From: Leptolyngbyaceae cyanobacterium
GTDB taxonomy: Bacteria; Cyanobacteriota; Cyanobacteriia; Cyanobacteriales; Aerosakkonemataceae
Direction: 5' to 3'
NCBI GenBank assembly: GCA_036703985.1
Contig: DATNQN010000097.1
Coordinates: 62,001-126,000, forward strand
Length of the DNA: 64,000 nt
Notes under the pieces: model-generated
Seen by the model: the letters and a program-made list of their open reading frames with translations, nothing else
Told to the model about the DNA's origin: nothing
Database searches by the model: none
Program-made: the position numbers and the translations under genes
Part shown: in pieces, positions 47,657 to 57,400 of the stretch
Layout: each line of letters begins with the position of its first letter
Numbering within the stretch: the stretch's first letter is position 1

Positions 47657-49732
47657 TTGAAACCGATATTTAATTTCAATAAAGCGAAAAAAGATAAGCT
47701 ATTTAAGTTGTTCGATTTAATTGATGGTTTTGCTTTGAGTAAGTTAATTTTTGCCGAATATCAGCCGCTAGCTGCGATCGCGACTACTCCCACCGCCGCC
47801 AAACGCCTGTTACCCCTCACTCAAGCGACGGGTGCAATTCTCTGGGTACCGGAATCTGTAAGGGAAATCGCGGGAACGCAAACCTACAGCGGTTCTCTGA
47901 AAGAACATTTGAGTAAGATTTGGCATCAATATCGGGGATTTATTTTTTGTTTGGCTGCTGGTGCGGTGGTGCGACTTATCGCGCCTTTGTTAGAAGATAA
48001 ATCTCGCGATCCGGCGGTGGTTGTAGTTGATGAAGCTGGTAAATTTGCGATTAGTTTATGTAGCGGACATCAAGGCGGGGCGGATCGGTTGGCAAATGCG
48101 ATCGCGCTTCAACTCAATGCTACACCAATTATTACTGGTGCTTCTGCCGGATTGGGATTACCTGCTGTCGATACTTTGGGAATTCCTTTCGGTTGGCAAA
48201 AAGGTGAGGGAAATTGGACGAAAGTAGCGGCGGCAATTGCTAGAGGAGAAACCGCTCAAGTAATACAAGAAGTTGGTTCTACTCTTTGGCAATCTCATCT
48301 TCCCCCAGGACATTCATTTTATTTTGGATTTCCAGAAGTTAGTAGTAAGGACTTTAGTCCTTTAGAGAGGACTGAAGTCCTCACTACGAACAACTTATCT
48401 GAGGTTAGTAGTAAGGACTTTAGTCCTTCCGAGAGGACTGAAGTCCTCACTACGAACGTATCTCCTCAAGCCCGAATTTGGATTAGCTTTACTCAACGCA
48501 AATTTGCCACAGATTCGGATTTACCGAAGGTGCAATGGCATCCTAGAGTGTTATGGGTTGGGATAGGTTGCGAGAGAGGAACGCCGAAAGAATTGATTGA
48601 AAATGCTATAGAAAAAGTGTTTCGAGCTAATCATTTAGCGCTGGATGCGATCGCAGGTGTTGCCACCATCGATATTAAAGCCGATGAAGTAGGTTTAGTG
48701 GAACTTTGTAAGGAAAAAAATTGGCTTTTTAAAACCTTCCCTGCGGATCTATTACGCACGGTTAACGTACCGACTCCTTCGGCAATTGTCGAAGCAGAAG
48801 TTGGCACTCCCAGCGTAGCAGAAGCCGCCGCTATTTCGGCAGCGGAAAATCTAAATTTGTTAGTTAGCAAGCAGATATTTAAATTAGAAAATACTCCTGC
48901 TACGGAGAACGATGAAAAGTTAGGGAAAGCCGTCACTATTGCCGTTGGATTATCAGAAAAAGAATATATTGGCCGTACCGGAAAATTATTTTTAGTCGGC
49001 ACTGGGCCAGGAGCTTTAAATCAGATTACGCCAGCCGCCCAAACCGCCATTTCTCAAGCTGATGCTGTCATCGGTTATGCTCTTTATATTGATTTGATTT
49101 CTCCTCTTTTACATCCCGGTCAAATTGTGGAAGCTTTACCAATTACTCAAGAAGTACAAAGGGCAAAAAGAGCGATCGAATTGGCGAATTGGGGATTGAC
49201 TGTAGCGGTGGTTTCTTCGGGAGATTGCGGGATATATGCAATGGCTGGTTTAGTTTTAGAAGAACTGCAAGCAGGAGGTTGGGATGGTAAAACACCAGCA
49301 GTTCAAGTATTTCCGGGAATCACGGCACTGCAAGCGGCTGCTTCTCGCGTTGGTGCGCCTTTGATGCACGATTTCTGCGCGATTAGTTTAAGCGATTTAC
49401 TGACACCTTGGGGGGTAATTGAAAAGCGGCTAATGGCAGCAGCAATGGCAGATTTCGTGACGGCTTTATATAATCCCAAGTCTCGCACCCGTATCGACCA
49501 AATTGCGATCGCGCAACGGATTTTCTTACAATATCGCGACCCGAATACCCCAGTTGCACTAGTAAAAGATGCCTATCGCCCTTCCGAGCAAATTACTCTG
49601 ACTACTTTGGCTAAAATGTTGTCAGAGTCGATCGATATGCTAACCACGGTTTTAATTGGCAACTCCAACACTCGTACCCACGCGGAATGGATGATTACCC
49701 CACGAGGTTATAAAGTTGGTGGAGATGGTTAG
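47657..49732 (+). CDS. cbiGH: CbiG-CbiH fusion, cobalamin biosynthesis (precorrin-3B C17-methyltransferase)
   Basis: The open frame begins at TTG 47657; no ATG lies near the expected N-terminus, so the start is uncertain. Residues about 30-400 are CbiG-like: PLAAIATTPTAAKRLLPL, VVVDEAGKFAISLCSGHQGGADRLAN, and VGIGCERGTPKELIENAI. From about 440, GKLFLVGTGPGALNQITPAA starts the SAM-dependent CbiH/CobJ methyltransferase; VAVVSSGDCGIYAMAG and VFPGITALQAAASRVGAP follow. CbiG opens the lactone ring after C17 methylation in the cobalt-early pathway, so the two steps are on one chain. Residues about 228-267 are a duplicated 22-residue unit (EVSSKDFSP, RTEVLTTN) encoded by two palindromic DNA repeats. 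It is cytoplasmic. Confidence 0.9.
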   Translation: MKPIFNFNKAKKDKLFKLFDLIDGFALSKLIFAEYQPLAAIATTPTAAKRLLPLTQATGAILWVPESVREIAGTQTYSGSLKEHLSKIWHQYRGFIFCLAAGAVVRLIAPLLEDKSRDPAVVVVDEAGKFAISLCSGHQGGADRLANAIALQLNATPIITGASAGLGLPAVDTLGIPFGWQKGEGNWTKVAAAIARGETAQVIQEVGSTLWQSHLPPGHSFYFGFPEVSSKDFSPLERTEVLTTNNLSEVSSKDFSPSERTEVLTTNVSPQARIWISFTQRKFATDSDLPKVQWHPRVLWVGIGCERGTPKELIENAIEKVFRANHLALDAIAGVATIDIKADEVGLVELCKEKNWLFKTFPADLLRTVNVPTPSAIVEAEVGTPSVAEAAAISAAENLNLLVSKQIFKLENTPATENDEKLGKAVTIAVGLSEKEYIGRTGKLFLVGTGPGALNQITPAAQTAISQADAVIGYALYIDLISPLLHPGQIVEALPITQEVQRAKRAIELANWGLTVAVVSSGDCGIYAMAGLVLEELQAGGWDGKTPAVQVFPGITALQAAASRVGAPLMHDFCAISLSDLLTPWGVIEKRLMAAAMADFVTALYNPKSRTRIDQIAIAQRIFLQYRDPNTPVALVKDAYRPSEQITLTTLAKMLSESIDMLTTVLIGNSNTRTHAEWMITPRGYKVGGDG
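48338..48457 (+). repeat. Two 54-bp palindromic repeats inside the cbiGH coding sequence
   Basis: Copies at 48338-48391 and 48404-48457 are separated by 12 bp, a 66-bp period that keeps the reading frame. Each has arms GTAGTAAGGACTTTAGTCCT and, as reverse complement, GTAGTGAGGACTTCAGTCCT around a 6-base loop, with 18 of 20 positions paired. The copies differ at only a few positions in the loop. They fall in the linker ahead of the CbiG C-terminal domain. Confidence 0.9.
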
Positions 49733-49849
49733 TACCACTTCCAATACTGCTCGGTATTTGCATAAAATTGTGGTTTTCGTAGGTTGGGTTCTTGCAATAG
49801 CGAAACCCAACCTACAATTCCAAAACCCGTGCAGTATTGATACCACTTC
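49733..49849. mobile_element. MITE-like element with inverted termini and 9-bp flanking direct repeats
   Basis: Bases 49742-49840 begin with CAATACTGC and end with GCAGTATTG plus one A. Inside is a hairpin, GTAGGTTGGGTT and AACCCAACCTAC. On both sides stands TACCACTTC (49733-49741 and 49841-49849), as expected for a target-site duplication. The left duplicate starts directly after the cbiGH stop codon. It may also serve as transcription terminator of cbiGH. No protein is encoded. Confidence 0.75.
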
Positions 49850-50020
49850 ACTTAAGCATTGTCACTTTTACTATTCACAATATTAGTAATACTAAATCCG
49901 GGTTGAATACCCCCTTTACGATTTAGGAGAGTCTGTGTAGTTGCGATTTTATCACCATAATCTTAAGATTTTCTAAAAAAATATCTGTCATCAATTTCTT
50001 TAAATCAGGTGTAACCCCTT

Positions 50021-50050
50021 CTTAATCTAACGTTAATCGTTATCAGATAA
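50021..50050 (+). promoter_or_regulatory. Candidate Pho box upstream of the PhnD-like gene
   Basis: Two 8-bp units, CTTAATCT (50021-50028) and GTTAATCG (50032-50039), are separated by three bases; a weaker third unit, TCAGATAA (50043-50050), keeps the same 11-bp period. This matches the layout of the cyanobacterial SphR/PhoB site, CTTAACCT repeats with 3-bp spacers. It lies 37-66 bp before the gene for a phosphate/phosphonate-type binding protein. The unit sequence is not perfect, so the call is tentative. Confidence 0.4.
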
Positions 50051-50086
50051 TTTTAGATTAAATAATAAAATATTTAATCTAAAATT
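50049..50086. promoter_or_regulatory. Perfect 16-bp inverted repeat abutting the start codon
   Basis: AATTTTAGATTAAATA (50049-50064) and TATTTAATCTAAAATT (50071-50086) are exact reverse complements around the 6-base spacer ATAAAA. The right arm ends at the base before ATG 50087, so the usual ribosome-site position is inside the stem and no SD is present. It could be an operator for a dimeric repressor or an RNA hairpin controlling translation. Confidence 0.7.
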
Positions 50087-50977
50087 ATGAAACGCCGTCA
50101 GTTGATCGGATACTCTTTTTTACTAGTAACAGGTTGTACTGTAGCAACCAGTTACCCTCAAGGTAAACCTTCTAATTCTTCTCTAGGTAATTTGCCCGAT
50201 AAAATCAGATTTACTGTGACAGAAGTTTCTAGTTTGGCACAATTGCAGCGCGATTACGAAGCATTTCGCACAGCCTTAGAAGAAGTATTAGAGAAAAAAG
50301 TTGAGTTTGTCCCGGTTGAAAGTTATATAGCAGCAGCCGCCGCTTTACAGTTAGATCAATTGGACTTCGTACTGACGGGGCCATCAGAATATGTAGTGAT
50401 ACGTGCCAGAACAAATGCCGTTCCCGCGATCGGTATTACCAGACCTAATTATTATACGATTATTTGTGTTTCTGCTAACAGTAAAATTAACTCGTTAGCA
50501 GATTTAAAAGGAAAAAAAATAGCGCTGTGGAAGGTAGGCTCGACTAGCGGTTACTTGGGGCCTACAAAAATTTTAATTGATGGTAAATTAGACCCCAAAT
50601 CAGATTTGCAAGTTTTAATGTTGGGAAATCAAGGATTGCCTGCTTTGAAAAAAGGTGAAGTTGATGCCTGGGGAGGCTCGGCTATCAAGTATGAAAAATT
50701 TCTCCACGATGAAGGTTTATCTAAGCGAGATTTTCCAGCGATCGCTAAAGGGCCATTACTTCCTAATGATTTATTTGTTGTCAGCAGTAAACTTGATTCA
50801 AATTGGGTGAAAGAAATAAATTCACGTATGGTCAAACATCAAGAAAAATTATTGCAAAGTTTGTTATTTGTGGAAGAAGGTAAATATCGAGGCTCTCGCT
50901 TGGTTAGCGCCAATGATTCTGATTACAATATGATTCGTGAAGTTTATAAAACAATCGGTCAAGGCAATTTTATTTAA
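50087..50977 (+). CDS. PhnD-like phosphate/phosphonate-binding lipoprotein
   Basis: The 296-residue protein has a lipoprotein signal with lipobox LVTGC (Cys 17). The mature part has the PhnD-family pattern: IRFTVTEVSSLAQLQRDYEAFRTALEEVLEKKVEFVPVESYIAAAAALQLDQLDFVLTGP in condensed form, then SKINSLADLKGKKIALWKVGSTSGYLGPTKIL and VDAWGGSAIKYEKFL. It should bind a small anion in the periplasm. No permease or ATPase gene is nearby. Instead a membrane histidine kinase follows 94 bp later, so this protein may be a sensory binding protein rather than an importer subunit. A candidate Pho box and a perfect palindrome precede it. Confidence 0.88.
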   Translation: MKRRQLIGYSFLLVTGCTVATSYPQGKPSNSSLGNLPDKIRFTVTEVSSLAQLQRDYEAFRTALEEVLEKKVEFVPVESYIAAAAALQLDQLDFVLTGPSEYVVIRARTNAVPAIGITRPNYYTIICVSANSKINSLADLKGKKIALWKVGSTSGYLGPTKILIDGKLDPKSDLQVLMLGNQGLPALKKGEVDAWGGSAIKYEKFLHDEGLSKRDFPAIAKGPLLPNDLFVVSSKLDSNWVKEINSRMVKHQEKLLQSLLFVEEGKYRGSRLVSANDSDYNMIREVYKTIGQGNFI

Positions 50978-51071
50978 TTAATATGAGACAGATAATTTTT
51001 CTGAAAAATTTCAAAATGCCAAACATAGGGGATTTATTGTCAGCAAAATCAGTAGTAGTGAGGTGTTTGTT

Positions 51072-52952
51072 ATGCAATTTCAAGAGTCTGGATTTTCGAT
51101 CGGAAATGTAGAAGATAATATTGTTGGAAATCCGCTCGATCGCGATCGGTCTAACACGTTAAATTTTCCGAAAAATACCCTGAAAACAGCATTCGATCGC
51201 TTAAGTATTGCGAAAAAGATTAGATACGGGTATTCTTTAGCAATTGCGATCGCAGTTTTCGGAACCAGCATAGGATTAGCGATCGGAGATTTTTACCGCA
51301 AACAGGCTTACCAACAATTAATCATTGCCGACGGTCAACAACAACTTTTAAGTGAGTTAAAAAATGGCGTGAATGAAATGCGATCGCATCCCCAACGCCT
51401 GGTTACTACTTTAGGAGAATCTATCTGGTTTGATTACGAAAATGCTAAGTTTAATCGAGATGTCAATCGCGTCTACTCTATTTTAAGCGACCTGAAAAAC
51501 TTTATAGAAAATTATTCCAGTGGTTTGTTAATAAATGACAAAAGTTTAACCGATTTATTATACAGTTATCAGACTACTACAGAAGCATACGATCGGCAAG
51601 TTAAGTTGCTGTGGCAAGCATTAGACCCCCCCAACTTAAAACCGGAACAAATCCCGGCTGCTCAACAGGAGTTGTTAACTTTTATTAAAAGTAAAACGGC
51701 CACCAATTTAAGTGTTAAGTTTGAGCGATTATCAGAAACTTTAAATTTAATCGAACAACTAGCTAATTCCCAAAAAAAGCAAGCAGACGAAAGACTTTTA
51801 GAAGCAGAAGCAATTAGGTTACAAATTATTGTTGGGAGTATGGTGTTGTCTGTGGTATTCGCTACGATATTGGGATTTTATACCAGCCGTCAAATTGCTC
51901 GTCCTATAGAATGGGTAAATCACGTAGCTTTGCGAGTTACTCAGCAATCGAATTTTAAATTGATCGCCCCCGTTTTTAGCAATGATGAAGTCGGTTCTTT
52001 AGCTAATTCGATCAATCAATTAGTGAAATGGGTAGGATCGTATACTCAAGAACTAGAATTAGCGCGTCAAACTTTGGAACAAAGAGTAGAAGAACGTACC
52101 AAGGAACTTCAACAAACACTTCAAGAACTTAAACAAACACAATCTCAATTAATTCAAAGTGAAAAAATGTCCAGTTTGGGACAGTTAGTGGCGGGAATCG
52201 CTCATGAAATTAACAATCCCGTCAATTTTATTTACGGCAATCTTGAATATACGAAAACTTATACTGAGGGTTTGATTGAGTTAGTCAATCTATATCAACA
52301 ATCCTATCCATGTCCGATTTTAGCAATTGAAGAGAAAATAGAAGAAATCGATCTTCCTTTTTTAGAAGAAGATTTACCTAAAATAGTTTCTTCTATGAAA
52401 ATGGGTACTGAACGTATCCGGCAAATTGTCTTATCTCTCAGAAATTTCTCCCGTTTGGATGAAGCTGAAATGAAAGCTGTAGATATCCACGAAGGAATTG
52501 AAAATACCTTGTTGATTCTCAATAACCGTCTCAAGCGGGGTATTGGCGTAATGAGAGAATATGGAGATTTACCTCTGGTTGAATGTTATCCCGCTCAACT
52601 AAACCAAGTATTTATGAATATTATTGCTAATGCGATCGATGCTTTTGAACAAGTTAAGAATACTGATGCGACTGAAAAATGTAGCCGATCGCCTAAAATT
52701 GTTATTAGCACGAAAAAAGTAGAAGGTAATCATATTCGCGTATCCATTCGCGATAACGGATCTGGAATTTCGCCTGAGATTAAAAATAAACTGTTCGATC
52801 CGTTTTTTACAACTAAGCCTATGGGGAAAGGTACTGGTTTAGGATTATCGATTTCTTATCAAATTGTCGAAAAGCATCAGGGAAAAATCGATGTTATTTC
52901 CGAATTGGGTGAGGGAACGGAGTTTATTATCAAGTTACCATCGAAACAGTGA
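51072..52952 (+). CDS. Membrane-bound sensor histidine kinase
   Basis: ATG 51072 is preferred to GTG 51063 because GAGGTG lies about seven bases before it; the product has 626 residues. A first membrane helix (SLAIAIAVFGTSIGLAIG, about 53-70) and a second (IIVGSMVLSVVFATILGF, about 251-268) enclose a 180-residue mainly helical sensor region without known domain. HAMP (about 270-325) and a coiled coil follow. The kinase part has [16 protein letters not shown] (His 378), the N box IIANAIDAF, the G boxes DNGSGI and [10 protein letters not shown], and ends at EFIIKLPSK. No response regulator is adjacent. With the PhnD-like gene upstream it may form a periplasmic-ligand sensing pair. Confidence 0.92.
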   Translation: MQFQESGFSIGNVEDNIVGNPLDRDRSNTLNFPKNTLKTAFDRLSIAKKIRYGYSLAIAIAVFGTSIGLAIGDFYRKQAYQQLIIADGQQQLLSELKNGVNEMRSHPQRLVTTLGESIWFDYENAKFNRDVNRVYSILSDLKNFIENYSSGLLINDKSLTDLLYSYQTTTEAYDRQVKLLWQALDPPNLKPEQIPAAQQELLTFIKSKTATNLSVKFERLSETLNLIEQLANSQKKQADERLLEAEAIRLQIIVGSMVLSVVFATILGFYTSRQIARPIEWVNHVALRVTQQSNFKLIAPVFSNDEVGSLANSINQLVKWVGSYTQELELARQTLEQRVEERTKELQQTLQELKQTQSQLIQSEKMSSLGQLVAGIAHEINNPVNFIYGNLEYTKTYTEGLIELVNLYQQSYPCPILAIEEKIEEIDLPFLEEDLPKIVSSMKMGTERIRQIVLSLRNFSRLDEAEMKAVDIHEGIENTLLILNNRLKRGIGVMREYGDLPLVECYPAQLNQVFMNIIANAIDAFEQVKNTDATEKCSRSPKIVISTKKVEGNHIRVSIRDNGSGISPEIKNKLFDPFFTTKPMGKGTGLGLSISYQIVEKHQGKIDVISELGEGTEFIIKLPSKQ

Positions 52953-52972
52953 AGCCCTATGTCAATGAAAAA

Positions 52973-53004
52973 TCCTTGCTAGTGGTAGCAAGGACGATAT
53001 TTTT
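52973..53004 (+). terminator. Likely intrinsic terminator after the histidine kinase gene
   Basis: A perfect 9-bp stem, TCCTTGCTA and TAGCAAGGA, around the loop GTGG is followed by CGATATTTTT. It stands 20 bp after the kinase stop and between converging genes. Confidence 0.65.
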
Positions 53005-53030
53005 AAGCTATGGCAGCTTTTCGATCGGTC

Positions 53031-53348
53031 TTAGGCGCTACCTATAAATGCCACTTCTGGGAATTTAGCTTGAGCTTCAGACATCGGGCGATTTTTGCCT
53101 TCTTCTTGCCAGTAGTTAATAACTTCTGTAGCTTTATTGAGTAGATCGACACGCTCGATCTCGGAAATCCAGTGCTTGGCTTCCATCTCGTTTTTTAACT
53201 CTTCCCAAGCATCGTTTCGAGGCCAGAAAAAGTACTTTGTTAAAGGACTGGTGCCTTTACCTACCACTTGGTCAACGGCGATCGCTACATCCTTATCAAG
53301 CCAGAGAACCTTTAAAATGAACCTCGACAAATACACCTCCGAGTTCAT
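53031..53348 (-). CDS. Ribosomal protein PSRP-3/Ycf65 (cS23)
   Basis: ATG 53348 gives 105 residues; a TTG at 53372 would add eight. [21 protein letters not shown], then [20 protein letters not shown] and [17 protein letters not shown], match the plastid-specific ribosomal protein 3/Ycf65 family almost along its whole length. It is a small-subunit protein found in cyanobacteria and plastids and is good evidence for the cyanobacterial origin of the window. The C-terminal extension [15 protein letters not shown] is short. It is a single gene, divergent from the HAD hydrolase gene. Confidence 0.93.
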   Translation of the reverse strand: MNSEVYLSRFILKVLWLDKDVAIAVDQVVGKGTSPLTKYFFWPRNDAWEELKNEMEAKHWISEIERVDLLNKATEVINYWQEEGKNRPMSEAQAKFPEVAFIGSA

Positions 53349-53436
53349 CCCAGACGAATTGAAACTATACAACCTTACTATGATAGCGTATTGTTTTGGC
53401 TATTAACTAAATTCGATCGAAAAAAAGGTAAAAAAA

Positions 53437-54255
53437 TTGAATCGGGAACCCAATCTACCAAACCAATCAACCTCTGCCATTGTGGTGTTCGATATTGACG
53501 GCGTGATCCGGGACGTGGGGGGGTCGTATCGGAGAGCGATCGCAGATACGGTCGAGCATTTCACGGGTAATGCTTATCGTCCTTCGCAAATCGATCTGGA
53601 TAACCTCAAATCAGAAGGAATTTGGAATAACGACTGGGAAGCCTCACAAGAGCTAGTATATCGGTATTTTGAAAGCCAGGGGCGGGCTAGAAACCAAATT
53701 TCTCTCGATTACCAAACTTTAATCGATTTTTTTCAATCTCGCTATCGGGGAACAGACCCGCAAACTTGGACGGGTTATATTTGTAGCGAACCCTTATTAT
53801 TAGAGTCAGATTATCTGAAAAGCTTAACGGAAGCGGGAATTGCTTGGGGTTTTTTTAGCGGTGCGCCTCGTGCGGAAGCAGCTTATGTTTTAGAAGGACG
53901 CCTAAATTTAAAATCCCCAGTGCTGATTGCAATGGAAGATGCACCGGGAAAACCCGATCCTACAGGTTTATTTGCATCGGTGAATCAGTTGGAAAAACTG
54001 TCATCGTTGGATAGTTCTACCCCAGTTGTCTACGTGGGAGACACGGTAGCCGATATGTTAACCGTCCAAAAGGCGCGGGTACTCCAACCTAATCGTCGTT
54101 GGATCGGGGTGGGAATTTTGCCTCCCCATTTTATTAATATGCCCGAATATCGTGACAGCTATGCTGCCAATCTCACTCAAGCGGGTGCAGAGGTAATTTT
54201 TAGCAACGTGCAAGAGTTAAGTTGCGATCGAATTGGGGAATTATTAAGTAGGTAA
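53437..54255 (+). CDS. HAD superfamily subfamily IA hydrolase (TIGR01548-like)
   Basis: The start is TTG 53437 with AAGGT upstream; the protein has 272 residues. Motif I is VVFDIDGVIRDVGGSYR (nucleophile Asp in DIDG), the Lys of motif III is in APGKPDPTG, and motif IV is VVYVGDTVADM. The sequence around DGVIRDVGGSYRRAIADTVEHFTG is typical of the TIGR01548 group, sometimes linked with histidine biosynthesis enzymes. It should be a small-molecule phosphatase in the cytoplasm; substrate unknown. The cap region (about 45-110) is helical. It is divergent from the PSRP-3 gene, sharing about 90 bp of upstream DNA. Confidence 0.85.
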   Translation: MNREPNLPNQSTSAIVVFDIDGVIRDVGGSYRRAIADTVEHFTGNAYRPSQIDLDNLKSEGIWNNDWEASQELVYRYFESQGRARNQISLDYQTLIDFFQSRYRGTDPQTWTGYICSEPLLLESDYLKSLTEAGIAWGFFSGAPRAEAAYVLEGRLNLKSPVLIAMEDAPGKPDPTGLFASVNQLEKLSSLDSSTPVVYVGDTVADMLTVQKARVLQPNRRWIGVGILPPHFINMPEYRDSYAANLTQAGAEVIFSNVQELSCDRIGELLSR

Positions 54256-54459
54256 GCAAGAGGCAGGAAGATGAAAGCTTAAGTTAACTTTTCGTGACTG
54301 GCTCTGTTTATTTTCACCTTTTGTACTTAGTTTTTTTTATACTGATTTTCAGATCGGTGTTAGCGATCGCGATTTTTTCATGGCCTTTTAAAAAAAGTGC
54401 CGTTAAAATTCAGTAAGCCCTAGCTTGACGCATAACTTGTATATTTTTACAAATATATT

Positions 54460-57400
54460 ATGCTTAATATTCCAGGATATCAAATTTTTAACCTCATTTA
54501 CGAAAGTACTAATTCTCTCGTTTATCGAGGGCTGAGAAACGAAGATAAGCTACCAATTATTCTCAAATTTTTGAAAGAAGAATATCCCACCCAAGAAGAA
54601 CTCACCAGATATAAACAAGAATATGAAATTACGCGCAACTTGAACATCCCAGGAGTTGTTAAAGCCTATGAATCGATTAAATATCATAACACTCCGGTCA
54701 TTATCTTAGAAGATTTTGGCGGGGAATCAATTAAAAATTTATTAGTTAATCAAAAATTTGATTTAGCACGATTTTTGCGATTCGCCATCCAAATCACCGA
54801 TAGTCTCGGCCAAATTCATCAGCATAACATTATCCACAAAGACATCAATCCTTTCAATATTGTAATTAACCCCCAAACCGAACAAGTAAAAATTATTGAT
54901 TTTGGGATTTCCTCGATCTTAACCCGTGAAAATCCCACCATCAAAAATCCCAACTGCTTAGAAGGAACTCTACCCTATATGTCACCAGAACAAACGGGTA
55001 GAATGAATCGTTCCCTTGATTATCGTACAGACCTTTACTCTCTAGGAGCCACCTTTTATGAAATGATTACCAATCGGCTACCTTTTGAAATGACTGACGC
55101 AATGGAAGTCGTTTATTGTCACATTGCCAAACAACCAATTCCTCCCCAACAAATCAATCCGGAAATACCTCAAACAGTTTCAAATATCATCATGAAACTG
55201 TTAGCAAAAAATGCCGAAGACAGATATCAAAGTGCCTGGGGAATTAAAGCTGATTTAGAAGAATGCCTCAAGCAATTAAAACAACAAGGTAAAGTAACGG
55301 AATTTTCCCTCGGTAAGCAAGATATTGCCGATAAATTTCAAATTCCTCAAAAATTATATGGCAGAAAAAGAGAAATTGATACTTTATTAACAGCGTTTGA
55401 AAGAGTTAGCGAAGGCGCAATTGAAATGATGTTGGTATCGGGTTATTCCGGTATCGGTAAATCAGCCTTAGTACAAGAAATTCACAAACCGATTACCAAG
55501 CGACGCGGTTATTTTATTACAGGTAAATTCGAGCAATTTCAACGCAATGTTCCTTACAGTGGCGTCATCAACGCTTTAAAAGAATTAGTCGGTCAACTGC
55601 TAACAGAAAGCGAATCCCAACTAGAAGATTGGCGGCAAAAAATCAGCGCCGCTTTAGGAATCAACGGTCGATTAATCATCGATGTAATACCGGAAATAGA
55701 ACTGATTATTGGGTCACAACCACCACTTATCGAATTAGGGCCAACCGAATCGCAAAACCGCTTTAATTTAGTTTTTCAAAACTTTATTCGCGTATTTAGC
55801 CAATTGCATCGTCCATTTGCGATCTTTTTGGATGATTTGCAATGGGCTGACTCTGCTAGTCTGAAATTAATCGAGTTAATTATGGCGGATACGAAGACGC
55901 ATTCTCTATTTTTAATTGGTGCGTATCGAGATAATGAAGTTGACTCCCATCACTCATTAACGATAACTCTCGAAAATCTGATTTCTCAAGGCACGACTAT
56001 CAATCATATTAACTTATATCCTTTGCAAATTCCTCAGATCGTCGATTTAATTGCCGATACTTTACAAAGCGATGAAAGAGCAGTAAGAGATTTGGCAATC
56101 TTAGTATTTCATAAAACAGAAGGTAATCCATTTTTTATAAATCAATTTATCACTACTTTGTACCAAGAAAACTTACTATCTTTTGATTTAATTTCTAGAA
56201 AATGGCATTGGAATGTAGCGGAAATCGAAGCAGTCGGCATCACCGACAATGTAGTAGAGTTGATGACAGAAAAGTTGCAAAAATTGCCAAAAGCAACACA
56301 ACAAGTGCTTCGTTTGGCAGCTTGTGTAGGTAATCAATTTGATTTAACTACCCTAGCGATTATAGATGAAAAATCGAATACAGAAACTTTTGCCGAACTT
56401 CTGCCAGCTATTCAAGAAGGCTTAATTCTTGCTAATTCCCATTTACAGACCACGGAAGACAACAGCGTTAATGGTGAATTGGTAATTCTGCATTATCAAT
56501 TTCTGCACGATCGCGTGCAACAAGCAGCTTATCAATCGATCGCCGAACGAGATAAAAAAGCCACTCATTTGAAAATCGGAAAACTGTTGTTGTCAAATAT
56601 TCCGCCAGAAGAACGGTCAGAAAAAATCTTCGATTTAGTAGATCATTTGAATTTTGGCCGAAAATTAATAGGCAAAAAGTCAGAAAAATTTGAATTAGCT
56701 AAATTAAACCTCGAAGCTGGTAAAAAAGCCAAAAATGCTACTGCTTATGCCGCTGCTAGAGAATATTTAAAAGTAGGGATGGAGGTAGTTGGAGATATTT
56801 GGAAAGAAGGATATGAGTTAGCTTTTGAACTTTCTAAAGAAAGAGCAGAAGCCGAGTATTTAAGCGGCAATTTTGAAGATGCGAAAGCTATTATTTACCA
56901 AGCATTATCAAAAGCTAATTCAGTTTACGAACAAGTCGAACTATACACGATCTTAATTTTACAGCATTGCACGGTTGGCGAATATCAAGAAGCGGTCAAA
57001 GCTGGTCGAAATGCAGTGAGTTTACTAGGAGTTGATTTACCAAAAGATGATTTTCAAACAGCAATTGATTTAGAATTCGCACAAGTAAAGCAAAATTTGG
57101 AAAATCGAGAAATTGCCTCGTTAATAGATGCCAAAGAAATGGAAGACCCTGCCCAAAGGGTTTTGTTAAATTTACTAGCAACTATGCTAGCACCGTTGCA
57201 TTTTTATGATTTTAATTTGTTTAATTTTATTATCGTAAAAATATTAAATCTTTCTCTCAAATATGGTAATGCGGCTGAGTCGCCGTTTAGTTATTCCACT
57301 TATGGAGTAATGATTGCTTCGATGTTAGGCGATTATCAATCCTGTTATCAATTTGGCTTATTGAGCTTGAAACTGAGCGATCGCTTAAATAATTTACAAC

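Noticed and set aside
54425-54453. Promoter TTGACG with TACAAA 17 bp downstream before the giant kinase gene
   Set aside because: The -10 match is weak and would place transcription start at or inside the start codon; not strong enough to list.
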